Source: Albula goreensis (lineage: Eukaryota; Chordata; Actinopteri; Albuliformes; Albulidae). Taken from it: 64,000 nt of DNA. The stretch is from contig CM040741.1 in assembly GCA_022829145.1 (NCBI GenBank), forward strand, positions 60,376,547 to 60,440,546, read 5' to 3'. Every line of letters begins with the position of its first letter. Position 1 is the stretch's first letter. Of the stretch, positions 1 through 11,006 are shown one piece after another. The position numbers were made by a program, and so were the translations under genes. The notes beneath the pieces are model-generated. The model saw only the letters and a list, made by a program, of their open reading frames with translations, did not search any database and was not told the DNA's origin.

Positions 1-178
1 ACTTTGTACAAACTGATTCCACTTACACAGCCACAGCATACCACACAACATCTATGAAATATCTGATTTAGTTATATTTAATAAGGATTTCAATTATTTT
101 ATCCAAAAATAAGTCATGATGCCCATGTCCAAAGAAAAGACAACTGATGGACGTAACAGATGGTGTGCAAATACAAAC

Positions 179-347
179 CTGCATTTCCAGTATTTCCCAG
201 CAGGAACTTTCTGGAAGGATGGGGCTGGGCTTTTGGGGAGGTTCTTTCTGCACCAGTCAATGAGGAACTGCTTGGGAGACTTGCCTGTCCAGCTGCGGGA
301 CGTGTAGTCAAAGTTTCGGATGTCCTTTGGTTCATTCTTCTTCACTG
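179..347 (-). CDS. dhx29: dhx29 exon 9 (start of dsRBD-like region)
   Basis: This exon encodes KNEPKDIRNFDYTSRSWTGK, SPKQFLIDWCRKNLPKSP and GKYWKCR, near-identical to human DHX29 in the region that begins the dsRBD-like domain. The acceptor is a tandem cag-cag (350-345), so the exon starts at 347 or 344; both keep frame. The donor is gtttgt at 178-173, and the exon leaves phase 2. Confidence 0.93.
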
Positions 348-3300
348 CTGTTTGAACACAGTATATGCATCCTCAGTTTAAATGATCAACACACACCCAA
401 CCTCCAAATGCAAAGCTCTGAGGAAACAGGCTGTGGTCGGCCTCAGGGTTCTGTCTTACTCTTTTCCACTGGGGGTGTTTCTGCTTTCTCAAACAGGTTG
501 AAGTTCAGATCTTCCTTTTCGTCCAGCAGAGGGACTGGCTTTTTCTCCTCTCTGGGAGCTTCCGTTACTTTTATGGCAGGGTTAAACACAGGATGTGATT
601 CCAGAGGCTTCATTTCTGAAACAGCAGTAAATGACACATCAGTGACAGTGACACTCTTTCACTTTCACACAGTGAGTGTGAAATGAGCAGATATGGATCA
701 ATCAGTCTCCAGATCCTTGTGTGAAAGCTACTTGAGAAAACTTGAGCAACTCAAAACTAGGTCTGCAGACTGGCATGATGTCACATTGCACTTATTTAAC
801 TATTATCTACATTTACTTTATGCATTTAATTTGGTTTTCTAAGCATATAATCAGTGTTTTGCTGTTGTGCAAAATGTAAATGGGATGCAACTGCTCCTTT
901 CTGGGTAGAAGTTTGTCAGGTGAAAATGACCTCATAAACATGAGTCAGTGGACTGAGTATCTCTGAGTCGTTGCATGTCTCTGTCTCGGACAGACCTTGC
1001 TGGATGACTTTGATGCGGTCCTGTGCAGTCCTTTGGCCAGCCTTGTCCTTCTTTGCTTTTGCTGATGCGGCCATTTCCCTAGCATCATACAGCTGAGCTG
1101 TGAGCGTTAGGTACCTGTCGTTCTGCACAAGACGACAAAGAAGCCTTGACTTGTCCACAGTACTGGTAATGCTAGCTGCGATCGCAGCATAGAGAATTAT
1201 ATATAAACATTATATATGTAATATAAACTTTTATGTTAAATAAACCATATGAAACATACATTAGACATCCTGACAGCATCACATTTCTGGCCAAATAATA
1301 CATGACCTTACCGCATATAATTTTACCCTCATTTCTGTTACAGATGTGAAGGGCACACATTGGGGTACCCTAGCAGTATTGCTGCCATAACAATAATTAC
1401 AATACACTGGATAACTGACCTTGGTCAAACAAGTATTTCAAGTAAGTTTACTTTTCTAAAACTAGAATTTCCAACACATACTGTACAATTAAAAAGTCCT
1501 CTTTTGTTCAGTTTTCACCAATACAGTATTTTGTACAAAATCTTTGTTAATACGAAAACACATTCTTCATTAACTCATTGTGTTCAAGGGCTGTTTTGAG
1601 AGGAGTGTGGGAGAGTTATAGATGCTAACTTACAGGATCAAACTTCTCATCTAGCTCCGGATTCCGTGGCTTCCCTTGTTCCTCCTCTTCCTCACTCTCT
1701 TCTTCACTGGACTGTTCTGCATATCTCAGAATCCAGTCCTTCATGCTCGCAGCTTCATCTTTCACAGGGGCTTTCTGTTGGAGAGGGCCAACAAAACACT
1801 TAAAGCAGATGGATGAACACTTGTGCAGCACATGTTTATTAGGAGTTCGTGGTGCTTTTTCATCCTGTATGATTGACAGAGTCCCCTGAATTTCAGATAC
1901 TCTTCCATATAAAGGCTATAATTTGTTTCTTCTGCAGTTGAATGCACAAGAACTCAATGTAAAATATGTTAATCATTCTTGTCACACCAACAGTAAAGAA
2001 GAATTATGCAGGCATTGTACAATTACTGAAATCTTGCACAGAGATCTTCAAAAGACACCAGATCACCTGTTAATATTTAATAATGACAATCTATCGTGTT
2101 TTAATACGCATTAATATTTTGACTGGGAAAGGGCAAAATATCTTTGAGAAACTCTAAAATGCAGGAAATCTGAGTTTCAATTAAGTTCAATTAAGCAATA
2201 TCTGGGAAAAAAACCCCAAAAGATATTTCTCACCGATAAACTAAGTTCTTAAAAATGAAACTCAACCTCAATTTTTCAGTGGAGATTTGCACTGAAGTTT
2301 TCTTTTAATCTAGGACTAGGCTTAATCCATGCTGGGGAAACTAGCCCTAAGTGGAAATGACTGCAGTTTTAGGTAGCTGGTAACTGACTACCATTGGCAT
2401 TGATAGTTAAAGTGACATACCTTTGCCTCTTGTCTGTCTGGCTCTTTGGGCACCTCTACTTTAGGCTGTTGTTGCTTCCTCTCTGCTGGATTCTGAAATT
2501 TTGGCTTGGTCTTATGGTTCTCCTCATGCATCTTCTGACTGAAACCCTCAGGGAGCTCGCCTATTCAAATAAAGGTATAGAGAATGTGTTAGCATCCATA
2601 CCAAAACACAAGGCAATGTTTCAACCAGTGCACCATACCAGCAGTATTCAAAGTGTTTTATAAGACTGTGACAAAAAGAATCAAGAAAAAGAGACAATAT
2701 GGTAGAGAATGGTACAAGTTTCATTGTTCAAGATTTGCTATTTTAAAATAATGCTCTCAGACAGCAGTTATCATAAACAAATATATGATCATTTGTTGCT
2801 ATATTAATGTCCTCATTGGTATCTGTACAAACAAGTAGGTCCTAAACACAGAGTCTGTGCATTGCAATGAAAGAATGAAATTACCATCCTGGAGGTTCAG
2901 GCAAAGCCAGTCGAGGGCAGAGTGCAGATCCCCTCCGTACAGTACACTACTTTTCATGGCCTCCTCGATGTGCTCTGTCTTGAAGTGGAGTTTCTGCAGA
3001 GCTGTGTATAGGTCCTGCGGTGGCAAAATACCATTGATAACAATCCATCAGTGCTAAGGGAGTTTGCTGTGATACAGACGAGACTGTTCTCAAAAGCAAA
3101 GCAATATTGGTGGTAACGATGTACAATGTTTGAAAAAGAATGTTAAGTAGTAATAGCAGATCCATATTAAAAAGGAAAAATATTCCTCCCAGCCAAACAA
3201 ACGTTCCACCTACCAAAAGCTTTTTGGTTGTGAGCCTTCCTGATACAGGGCCTTTATCCCCATTTTCTTGTCTGTATTCATTGATCAGCTTGATTATTTT

Positions 3301-4075
3301 TTTCTCCAAGTCTGCTTGGATGGCCACCTTTAAGACAGAGAAGGCAGTGGTACTGTGAGCAATCGAAGTAAACGTGAAGATTTCTTGCCGAAATGCAAGT
3401 TGAGAAAGGCTTGACGCATGATCTGTTCCATGATGGGGGGAGCTTGAATGAGCTGTCAAATACTTTGTAAATTTGATTAATTTACAAAGACAAAAACACA
3501 ATTTAGGTCAAGTCAGTGTGTCACTAATAGCTTTGGTAGCTTTGTTTGATAGTAGCTTTGTTGGCTCATCGCACTATTAAGGAATTATCAACTTACTTTG
3601 AGAATAGACTTATCATGAGTTGGATTCCCTCCTGTATCAACTTGTGGAGTGCTGGTAAAGCTGTAGGTTTTCGGGGCTTGTTGAATAAAAATGAGAACGT
3701 TGGTAGATAAGAACAATAAGGTTCAAACATCTGTAACATCTTAGTTAAAACGTTAACCTTTCTGAGGTAACGTGAGGTCACTAACCAGACAAGTTTGAAA
3801 TTACAAATTAGCTAGCTAAAAATCCCACCAAAACAATTACATTGGCAATACTGAAAAGTGATAGTGAACAGGAGGGTATAAAGTTACATAAACAAAATGT
3901 TACACATACCTTTCGATTTGTTGTCCTTTGCGGCTGTTTTAACAGAATGTTTCTGCTGTTGCTTCTTTCCAGCAGTAGTGGAGTCTGGAATGTCATTTCC
4001 AACGGGAGCATTAACGTTGCATGCTGCAGCCGGTGGTGCCGAGGGAGTATTGGACTTTTTCTTTTTGCCACCCAT
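179..4075 (-). CDS. dhx29: dhx29, first nine coding exons (5' part of gene)
   Basis: This is the N-terminal part of DHX29, a cytoplasmic DEAH-box helicase that binds the 40S subunit and promotes 43S scanning through structured 5' untranslated regions. Nine exons join in consistent phase (166, 80, 114, 130, 140, 141, 127, 156 and 169 nt), giving about 407 residues. They carry the basic MGGKKKK start, the UBA-like segment (LYGGDLHSALDWLCLNL), an acidic stretch, and the SWTGKSPKQFLIDW segment that leads into the dsRBD-like region. The RecA domains, DEAH box and C-terminus are not in the window and should lie to the left of base 1. No stop or frameshift interrupts the joined frame, so the gene appears functional as far as visible. 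In human the gene is divergent from MTREX, and the relics to the right fit that order. Identification is by recalled similarity to human DHX29. Confidence 0.93.
460..615 (-). CDS. dhx29: dhx29 exon 8
   Basis: This 156-nt exon encodes SHPVFNPAIKV and LNFNLFEKAE, matching human DHPVFNPAMKI and LNFNLFEKSA. The acceptor is tttcag. The gtaaga donor lies just inside a longer open frame, so simple ORF reading overshoots the exon into intron. It enters and leaves in phase 1. Confidence 0.9.
996..1122 (-). CDS. dhx29: dhx29 exon 7
   Basis: This 127-nt exon encodes NDRYLTLTAQLYDAREMA and a Lys/Gln-rich helix ending RIKVIQQ, equivalent to human NERYLHLAAKLLDAKEQA. The acceptor is tgtgcag and the donor gtctgt, which is weak. 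It leaves phase 1. Confidence 0.9.
1634..1774 (-). CDS. dhx29: dhx29 exon 6 (acidic segment)
   Basis: This 141-nt exon encodes MKDWILRYAEQ followed by a Glu/Ser run and then LDEKFDP. Human DHX29 has MKEWILRYAEQ, an acidic run and EEKFDP at the same place. The acceptor is caacag and the donor gtaagt. Both phases are 0. Confidence 0.93.
2421..2560 (-). CDS. dhx29: dhx29 exon 5
   Basis: This 140-nt exon begins with ELPEGFSQ, equivalent to the human ALPEGFSQ, and continues into a Lys/Gln/Glu-rich linker (KPKFQNPAERKQQQPK) similar to human KSRPKFQSP. The acceptor is atag and the gtatgt donor lies at 2420-2415. It enters in phase 1 and leaves in phase 0. Confidence 0.9.
2885..3014 (-). CDS. dhx29: dhx29 exon 4 (UBA-like segment)
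   Basis: This 130-nt exon encodes DLYTALQKLHFKTEHIEEAM followed by LYGGDLHSALDWLCLNL, the best conserved part of the N-terminal region and the core of the UBA-like fold. The acceptor is ccgcag and the donor gtaatt. The exon leaves phase 1. Confidence 0.94.
3214..3327 (-). CDS. dhx29: dhx29 exon 3
   Basis: This 114-nt exon of 38 codons encodes a charged helical segment (EKKIIKLINEYRQENGDKG, then SGRLTTKKL) that follows human DHX29 residue by residue (VINEHKKQNNDKG ... SGRLTAKKL). The acceptor is aaag and the donor gtaggt. Both phases are 0. Confidence 0.92.
3597..3676 (-). CDS. dhx29: dhx29 exon 2
   Basis: This 80-nt exon encodes KTYSFTSTPQ ... THDKSILK, matching the human KIYSFNST ... LDKSILK segment. 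The acceptor is an AAG, and the gtaagt donor lies at 3596-3591. The frame is entered from exon 1 in phase 1 and leaves in phase 0. Confidence 0.88.
3910..4075 (-). CDS. dhx29: dhx29 exon 1 (start codon)
   Basis: The ATG is at 4075-4073 and opens a lysine-rich, low-complexity N-terminus (MGGKKKKSNTPSAPP and onward) like the MGGKNKKHK start of human DHX29. The exon ends at 3910 before a gtatgt donor and leaves phase 1 (55 codons plus one base). The segment is probably disordered and is rich in Ala, Lys and Gln. The start is chosen because it is the first ATG that gives the conserved MGGK opening. Confidence 0.92.
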
Positions 4076-4800
4076 CGCGATTCAGTGATTATATGACCAT
4101 AAAACAGTGTTAGACACTCCAATCGTACATCTGCCTGGTACTATGTAGCAAGATTGTTCAGCAAGCCGGCTACCTGACAGTTTGGCACGTTGGCATCAAA
4201 CGGCCTAGTATCAACTATGCTAGCTAGCTAGCCAGTAGCAGCATTTCACATTCAACTTGAATGATCATAATTTTGCAGTTATTACACACATGAAGACATA
4301 TACGCGCTCCAGTTATGGCTCTGTTTTTAAAACGAATACTAATCGTCTATTGTTATATTTTAATTTTTGATTCATGTCAAGCTGCAGGCACTCCTGTTCC
4401 TGACATTTAGGAAACTAGGAGCCTTTTGTAAGCTTGCTCTCACATCTGAATTGTCCTCTCTCGTTTGCCGTAGCGGAAATAAGTTTGTAGCTGAAAAGTG
4501 CATTATGGGTGTTGTGTGCCATTTTTCTGCAACAGGTTAGATACTCTCTTCACAAATCATTTCTGCAAAAGTAGAACCCTTAACCCTATGTGTATTATGT
4601 GAAAATAATTAATAATACATCTGCTTATAATGCTAGTATATCTTATTTTCTTTGTTTTGTGAAGTGAATGGTATGAAGCGCCACTGCAAACGCAACGCTA
4701 CATTATCCAGCAGATGGCGGTGTACGTCACCTTCTGGTTCATAAATCGCGATAGTCTACTTTCCCTGCATTATTTAGTCAGTTGCTTGTCTAAAGAGAAG
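4076..4800. promoter_or_regulatory. dhx29 5' leader and probable promoter
   Basis: The start codon of dhx29 is at 4075, so its leader and promoter lie here. In human the DHX29 and MTREX starts face each other across a short shared promoter. The sequence has an ETS-like core (agcggaaat, about 4472), a tgcattatgggt element (about 4499) and two copies of the palindrome ATCGCGAT, one over the start codon and one about 4745. There is no TATA box in a convincing place and no MTREX exon 1 that I can recognise. The transcription start is not determined. Confidence 0.4.
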
Positions 4801-7800
4801 AAGCAATAGCCATTCTTAAAAAGCGAACAAAGAAAAATTCTTGAAACTGTGTTTCAAGCCTGAAGTACAGGACTCATTTGTCACTATATACTGCATATGA
4901 AAAATTATACTTTATTTTTTCACTTTGAATTGAATTCTTTGTTTTTCAATGGTTGGGTGGTAGTTCTTCAGCATGCCTGCATATATGCCTGCATACAACA
5001 TATGGTGTATTGCAAGTTGCGACACAATTTAAATACAAGGACATAAAAACAACTAGGTATGTTTTAAAATGCAAAGACCATAATTATTTAAACATATTTG
5101 GTAAAAAAAAATATACCCTAGATTTAAAGACAAAAGTGAGAGAATGGTTAGTCCACTTGAATATTTAGTATTACACATTTATGTACATATTTTCCTTTGC
5201 TAAAAGCCAGACTCACCTTTGGCAGTACCTGTACCTTCTGTTTATCATGTGGAATTAATAAGTTTCATGTGTCAGCAAAGGTCACTAAAAGGACATATGT
5301 GACACATTAACCATGCTTGGCACCTGCTAGTGTACACCTGGGATACATTTTAATTTCTTTGCAAGCATACGGAAGACCAGACATATTACACTGCAGCTAG
5401 ACCCATGTCTTCTCTTTCCTTTCATAATTCAGAGGGATTCCTTGACTTTCAGGGTCTTTCAAAGCTGTACCCCCCAGGTGAGAAAAGAATCCATCAGCAC
5501 TCAGAGTGGATACATTACACAGCCAATTACATTAGGTGTGCAGTGGGTGTGATGTAGAACACAGTTCACCGTTTGACTCTGTGTGCTGGCAGTGGTGGGG
5601 TGATTACTCTTGATTGTCTTAGAATAGGCTGTCTGCAAACTTGCACTGATTATACATGCATTCCCAATGTGCTAACTAACGTCTGGAGTCAGCAGATCTG
5701 CTATTGAGTTTAAGTCGGCCAATGACACCTGCAGGGGCAGTGCATCACTCATGTGCGGGGGATATTTTCCAGTAAGACTGGGGATTGGGAGGCTGTAAAG
5801 GGACCCCCTTTGCCCCCTCCACAACCCCCCTCACCTAGCCCCCTTTGTCCTGGTTCTCATAGCCAGAGAGCGAAAGTACTTGCATTTCTCCTTGAATAAC
5901 ATGTTACATCTGCCTTTCATCTCCATTATAAATCATGATTTTTTTTTAGGTCTGGATTTTTACATTGTGACTCACCGGATTGAAAAAAAAAAATCAAGCC
6001 GGCTCATCAATTTGCTAACACGTTCACCACATCTTCACTTAATATAGTTGTAAGGCACAAAGATTTATTTGATTTACACACAGGCTTGTTTGAGTTGGTC
6101 GACAGTTTTAAAGTTGTGCAGAATTTTCAGTGCTGGATAGTATGACACATGGGGTCACACATAAATTTGAGTCATAAAGAGTACATTGAATATCTTTCTT
6201 TTAGCTTCTACATATTTGATATATTGAACAGAGGGAATCATTAAATGTAGCTCAGTGAGCTCTGCTAGAATTCTCAGGCTCACTCTTTTCTTCATGAGGA
6301 AGAGTAAAGGAAGTGCATTATAACCACAATGCAAGTGCTGAGAAATTGTACTGAATCTGCAGGTGGCAGTGCCAGGAGAGATGCTAGAGCACAGAAAAGT
6401 ATAAAAGACATCCACATATTGCTTGCTTGCTTAAGTGCACTACTTAATTTGACACCACAGACAATAAGCACAGCATCAAAAACAGATACAGTTCCTAAAA
6501 AGATGCCTTTGATTCCAGTTAATCCAATTAAGATTTAGTCCTAGATGGTGTAACTTCTCCTTTTGACATCTCGTCTCACCTGCGCATTGCAAGATTTTAG
6601 CTTTTTTTTCACTGCAGACAGGAGCTGGCACATAACACTCCATTATTATATATAATTCCATTGAATTAATTGAAGAATTGCCGTAAAGTTCTGGTAAAAG
6701 GTGTGGTCTTATGCTCGTGTACGGTAGATGTTAAACAGAGGTTCTGACTCACTATGACCTTTCTGCATAAAGTTGGGGTCACCCTGAGGTCAGTGCAGAA
6801 TTCTAATCTGGCCCAGTTAACCTGACCACCTAGTCATCTCCCAGTTTAATGGGGTCAGTCTGCGGTGTGGTGAGATCTCTAAAAAAATGCTGTCCTTCCA
6901 CGCATTGGTGGTGGCTGAAATGAGATGTTCCCTTTGCTGTGAAACAGTTTGAGACCACAACATGATATGTGCTATGTAAATTACATTTGTTACTGTATTG
7001 GTATTTAGATGATGACAGAGAGGAGCTTCCAGTCTCTGCACCATAACACCCTCTGTATTTGTTTTCCATTATGATTTAGTTAAACCAAACAAATCAGTCA
7101 AGCAATTGGTTGATCAGTTGAGCAGGAAAATCACATGACATCCATATATGGCGTGATGTTTTTAGGGCAAGATAATGATCATATCATGATTATGGAATGT
7201 AAAAAATACCCATCTCCCGTTTTGCTTGTGTGAAATTGAATGAAATGCCAGCACACTTCTGTGGAATGAAAGTGCACATAAACAGCCATGGGCCTGGCAC
7301 AATATTTTGGGGATTGCTCATGGAAGATGTGGTTGCTTACAAAATTGAAGCCATCCGGATGGTGAACCTCTCAGGGAAAAGGAGTGGCCCCATTTCCTAA
7401 TGTTTGATTCACAGGCTGACCGGAGGTTGACAGTGCATTGTGTCACTATATATAGAGTTTAAAAAAAAACAATAGACAATGTTTAAAAATATGCATCCTG
7501 GAGAAATTCTTGTACTTTTTTGCAATTTGCACGGAAGCAAAACAAAGGATCAGGCAGAAAATGCATTTTAAGCATTTAGCTGACGCTCTTTAATGGCGCA
7601 CCCTATATAGCTTCCATTTTTTGCATATTTATTCATACAGCTGGATATTTAATACGATAACCCAGGTGCCTTTCTCAAGGGTACAACGCCACCATACACC
7701 TAGGAATTGAACCTGCAATCTCTCATATGAGCCTAGTTTCAAAACCATTAAAACACACTGTTGTTGTAATTATGTGTTGAGAGGCAAATGCTTTAGATGG

Positions 7801-10800
7801 GTCTGCTTTCATATTTTTGTGCACATTGACTTTTTTCTTAATAAACAAAACCTATAACAAAAAAGACTGTGTAACAAATGACTATCTGTAATGTTCATGA
7901 GGAGCCTTAATAGAAAGACAGTCCTCCATTTATGTGCTATATTTTACAACCCAAAAATAAGATTTGAATAAGATTATATTTTTAAACAGTGAATCCGCAA
8001 TTTTCAATTTGTTCATCTGGTCTGCAGGACCATCTGAAATTTCCCTTCAGCTATAAGATAAACTGCACCCCACATTTAGTGTCATTGCATAATGCATCAA
8101 AGCAATGCTGTCCAGTCTCACAGGTGACCAATGCATACTGCTCTTGGAAAAATGTGTAACATGAGAAAACTCTCAGTGATGAAAAACAATATCAACCATA
8201 GCATTATTTTTCAGACTCTGTTCCAGAACATTGTCTATTTTATTTATTCTTACATTAACAGACACTGTCACAAAGACAGGAGGCTGTCCGGCTGCAGTAT
8301 AGTACAGCTTGCAATTGCTCCAAACCAGCTTCAGGATGAGTTTTCCTGTCATGAAAAAGCTAGTAATGGACAGGTGCCATTCTCTGACTGGTGGGAAGTT
8401 GCATGGTCACTGCCTCTCAGCTGCCCATTCATGATTCTGGTCTCCAACAATAATCACTGGAGCATCAAAGGATCATTGTTATAATTTTACACCTTTCATT
8501 CCATTTGTAGGAATCCTTTTAGTTTATCAAGATAGTGAGTCATGAGTGATGAATGTTTTAGGGTTGTGAACAAGAGCAATTGAGTAAGAGAAACAAAGTA
8601 CAGCTTACTCTTTCTCTTGCAAGCTGTTTGTTTTGTTTTATGCATTTCACAGATTTGTTAGGATTCCGTTTTATAGTTTTGAAGTAAGTTTTACGGATAA
8701 TTAATGCTGTTCTGTGATTAAAGGGATTGACTTGATATTTTTAGAAATTGCAGAATGCAAGCTTGTTTTTTCTGCTTAGATCCCTCCATTCCATAATTCT
8801 AATACTCTGCCTTCCCCTTCACGTCCTGCAGCCAAATGGAGTGAACTTGAATGCCACGTGCAGCCTTTCTCTAATGCACTGCTGTTGGCCCTTTGGAAAA
8901 GTTTCCCTTATGACACATTGTTTCTAGGCACTCTTTCTGGAGCAATAAAACCTGGCTTCTCAGCAGTTTGATTGCGATTAGTCTGGCTGCACAGAGCAGT
9001 CTTGGTGTGTTTGACGTCCTGTCACCGGTGTTTGTTGAAACAGTCACTTGGAGTTCCTGCACAACCTACAGTGGTGGGGACTTGGGACAAACGGCCTCCC
9101 CTCCACTTCTCCCTTTAATCCTGTGGAGCCTCTTCGGTGTGGGGGGGGGGGGGCTGGCATGCAGTCTCACATCGAGGAGCCCTGGTCCCACAGTGCTAGC
9201 AGAGCGGCACTTTGGAGGGAAGATGTCGGGTTCTAGCCAGATAGTGCTTGTGGAATGATGTGGCGTGCCAGAGCTGAAGTGCACGTCGGCTCCATTGTCA
9301 GGCTGCTTTCTTTTACTGGGCTTTTGTGATTTTCTCAAACTGGAATAATGAGGAGAGGAATTTTCAGGGCCAATTGACCATGCAAAGGGCCGGGTTCACA
9401 TTCCATTCAAGCAGAACCCAGATTATTAGCTCCTCTGCTAAAAATGCAAAAAATAAGTAGATAAAAATAAAAAAAAAGAAAAGGCCTGATGACAATAGAG
9501 TTCTGGAGCAGATTTTGATTTATGTCTCCTGGAGTCTTGTTGGGGTCGAAAATGCATCGCCACGTTCATATTCCCTTTCCTCATTTGATCATTGAAACCG
9601 CTTTCGAAACGTGGAGGCCGGTCCAAGGCCGACAGAGCTAGGCGTGCTGCGTGCTAATTGATCCCAGCGCTTCCCGGATCTTGCAGAAGCTCCGCTGGCG
9701 ATTGTGTCATGGCTCCCTGTTCCAGCAATCGCTCAGAATGGTGCCGGGCCCAGCGCTTGTGGACTTCTGCCCCGAGTAAGGGGGGTAAGGGACAGGGCCC
9801 AGTGCGGTGCGCTCATGTGGATTGGGGGTGGGGGTTCATTTTGAAGCACAGCCAGGAGAGACGGGTCCTGAGGATTGGCTGGAAAAACAGCGAGCACAGA
9901 AGTGCGCGGAGCACCAGGGCCAGCCAGAAAAAGGGCTCTGCTTTTAAATCTCAGGGCTTTGCAGCTTCGTGGAATGCGCAGAGTGTGGGGCCTCTCACAG
10001 GAGAAGGCCGCTGTGTCGTATTAAATCAGCAGCAAGTTCATATGCGTACTTTTTGTAAAAAAAGAAAGTCTAACAGAGTTGCTGGAACACAACATGCGTA
10101 CCATTCAGATGATGGGCACAGGATGTTTGTCAGTTTATTTTTGAATCACAGTGTTTTTGTTTTTTGAACATATTCACAGCCACATGTGCTGCACCAAATT
10201 CGAACTTGCAGGGATTTTCAGTGGACAGTTTTCACTCATTGCTCAACTATGAGCAATTGCTTTTCAGTGCCAAACAGTGTGAATATTTGATATCTTGATA
10301 TTCTAAATCAAAACACAGTTAAAATAAAATAAATCTTTGCAAACTTTTTTTAAAATTATACACTAATGGAAAAATGGAAGAGTTCCATTTTTAAACAAAT
10401 TTACAATGTTTATACACACAGCACAGATGTATTGAGATAAAATGATATTGCATGAGTGTAATACTGAAGTCTGTGATTGGCCACTTCCGGCCTGATGTTG
10501 TGACATTAAATACTTCCCAGCTAACACAGAATGCTCCCTAAACTGTTCCCAGATTTAGTTCAGTTTCTTAATGAGATGTGACTGAATGTTATAGTGACAA
10601 CATTCCAAGCAAGTTCTATCAAAGTCACAGGAAAGGAAGATAACATTCAAAGACATCAGGAGAACTGGACAAATTTACCTCCTGGGAATGTTTAGCATAA
10701 TCTTGTAGGGACCAAAGATTCTCAGCAGGGTTGTTAGTGGTGTGTGGTAAACCATAGCATTGTCTAAACTTCATGTGAAAACACAGAAGTAGTAATAACT

Positions 10801-10898
10801 GACCTCTGGTGTGGACAATATTGGTTTGGCTACAGGATATGAGGCCCGAAGCCATGTCAGGTACATCAACATGTGACATTGCCGTTGTTTACTTTCAG
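4801..10898. other. Non-coding interval, 5' half of the decayed mtrex locus
   Basis: In the expected gene order this would hold the 5' exons of MTREX, including the ATP-binding motifs. I looked for the Walker A segment (AHTSAGKT) and the DEIH segment on the plus strand and saw neither. Apart from one short dispersed repeat (7571-7762) and a 13-base G run near 9140, nothing is recognised. Confidence 0.6.
7571..7762. repeat. Short dispersed repeat, copy 1
   Basis: The sequence runs from gcatttagctgacgctctt through cagctggatattta, tttctcaagggtacaacg and gaattgaacctgcaatctc. This is the layout of a short interspersed repeat very common in teleost genomes (GCATTTAGCAGACGCT ... GCTCAAGGGTACAACGGCAG ... 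GGGAATCGAACC). The gaattgaacc box resembles a tRNA-type B box. The copy is diverged. The family name is not asserted. Confidence 0.65.
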
Positions 10899-11006
10899 AA
10901 TTGCTCCTGGTGGAAATGGTCCAACAGTCTATTGTTCGGCCCCCCTTCACTTCCATGGATTTCCTGTTCAACTCAGCTCTGCCTCACTACGAGAAAATAT
11001 TGCCAG
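10899..11006 (+). pseudogene. Exon-like block, possible mtrex relic
   Basis: The block of 108 nt is flanked by a good acceptor (tttactttcag) and a GT donor and is open in more than one frame. In one frame it begins IAPGGNGP, which resembles the MTREX segment FPAGGDGL, and nucleotides near 10960 (ttcaactcagctctgc) resemble the codons for FNTAM that follow; this reading fits the expected order. In another frame it is open throughout, symmetric phase 1-1, and begins ELLLVEMV, close to ELLLTEMM of the MTREX C-terminal half, which would be out of order. It could also be an exon of an unrelated gene or a chance open block. Confidence 0.35.

Larger units (their letters stand above)
616..3909. other. 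dhx29 introns between exons 1 and 8
   Basis: The introns over 300 bp in this span are 616-995, 1123-1633, 1775-2420 and 2561-2884. They are AT-rich and hold no repeat or RNA gene that I recognise. The many short open frames on both strands here either read through DHX29 exons into intron or are shadows of them. Confidence 0.7.

Noticed and set aside
2947-3501. Minus-strand open frame of 184 codons
   Set aside because: It runs through dhx29 exons 3 and 4 and the intron between them; the real coding parts are only the exons annotated at 3214-3327 and 2885-3014.
8390-8420. WWEVAWS resembling MTREX REVAWV before the DEIH box
   Set aside because: Only four or five residues agree, and the DEIH codons that should follow are absent.
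9658-10167. Plus-strand open frame of 169 codons
   Set aside because: Composition is locally GC-rich, which lengthens frames by chance; the translation resembles no family I know and there are no fitting splice borders.
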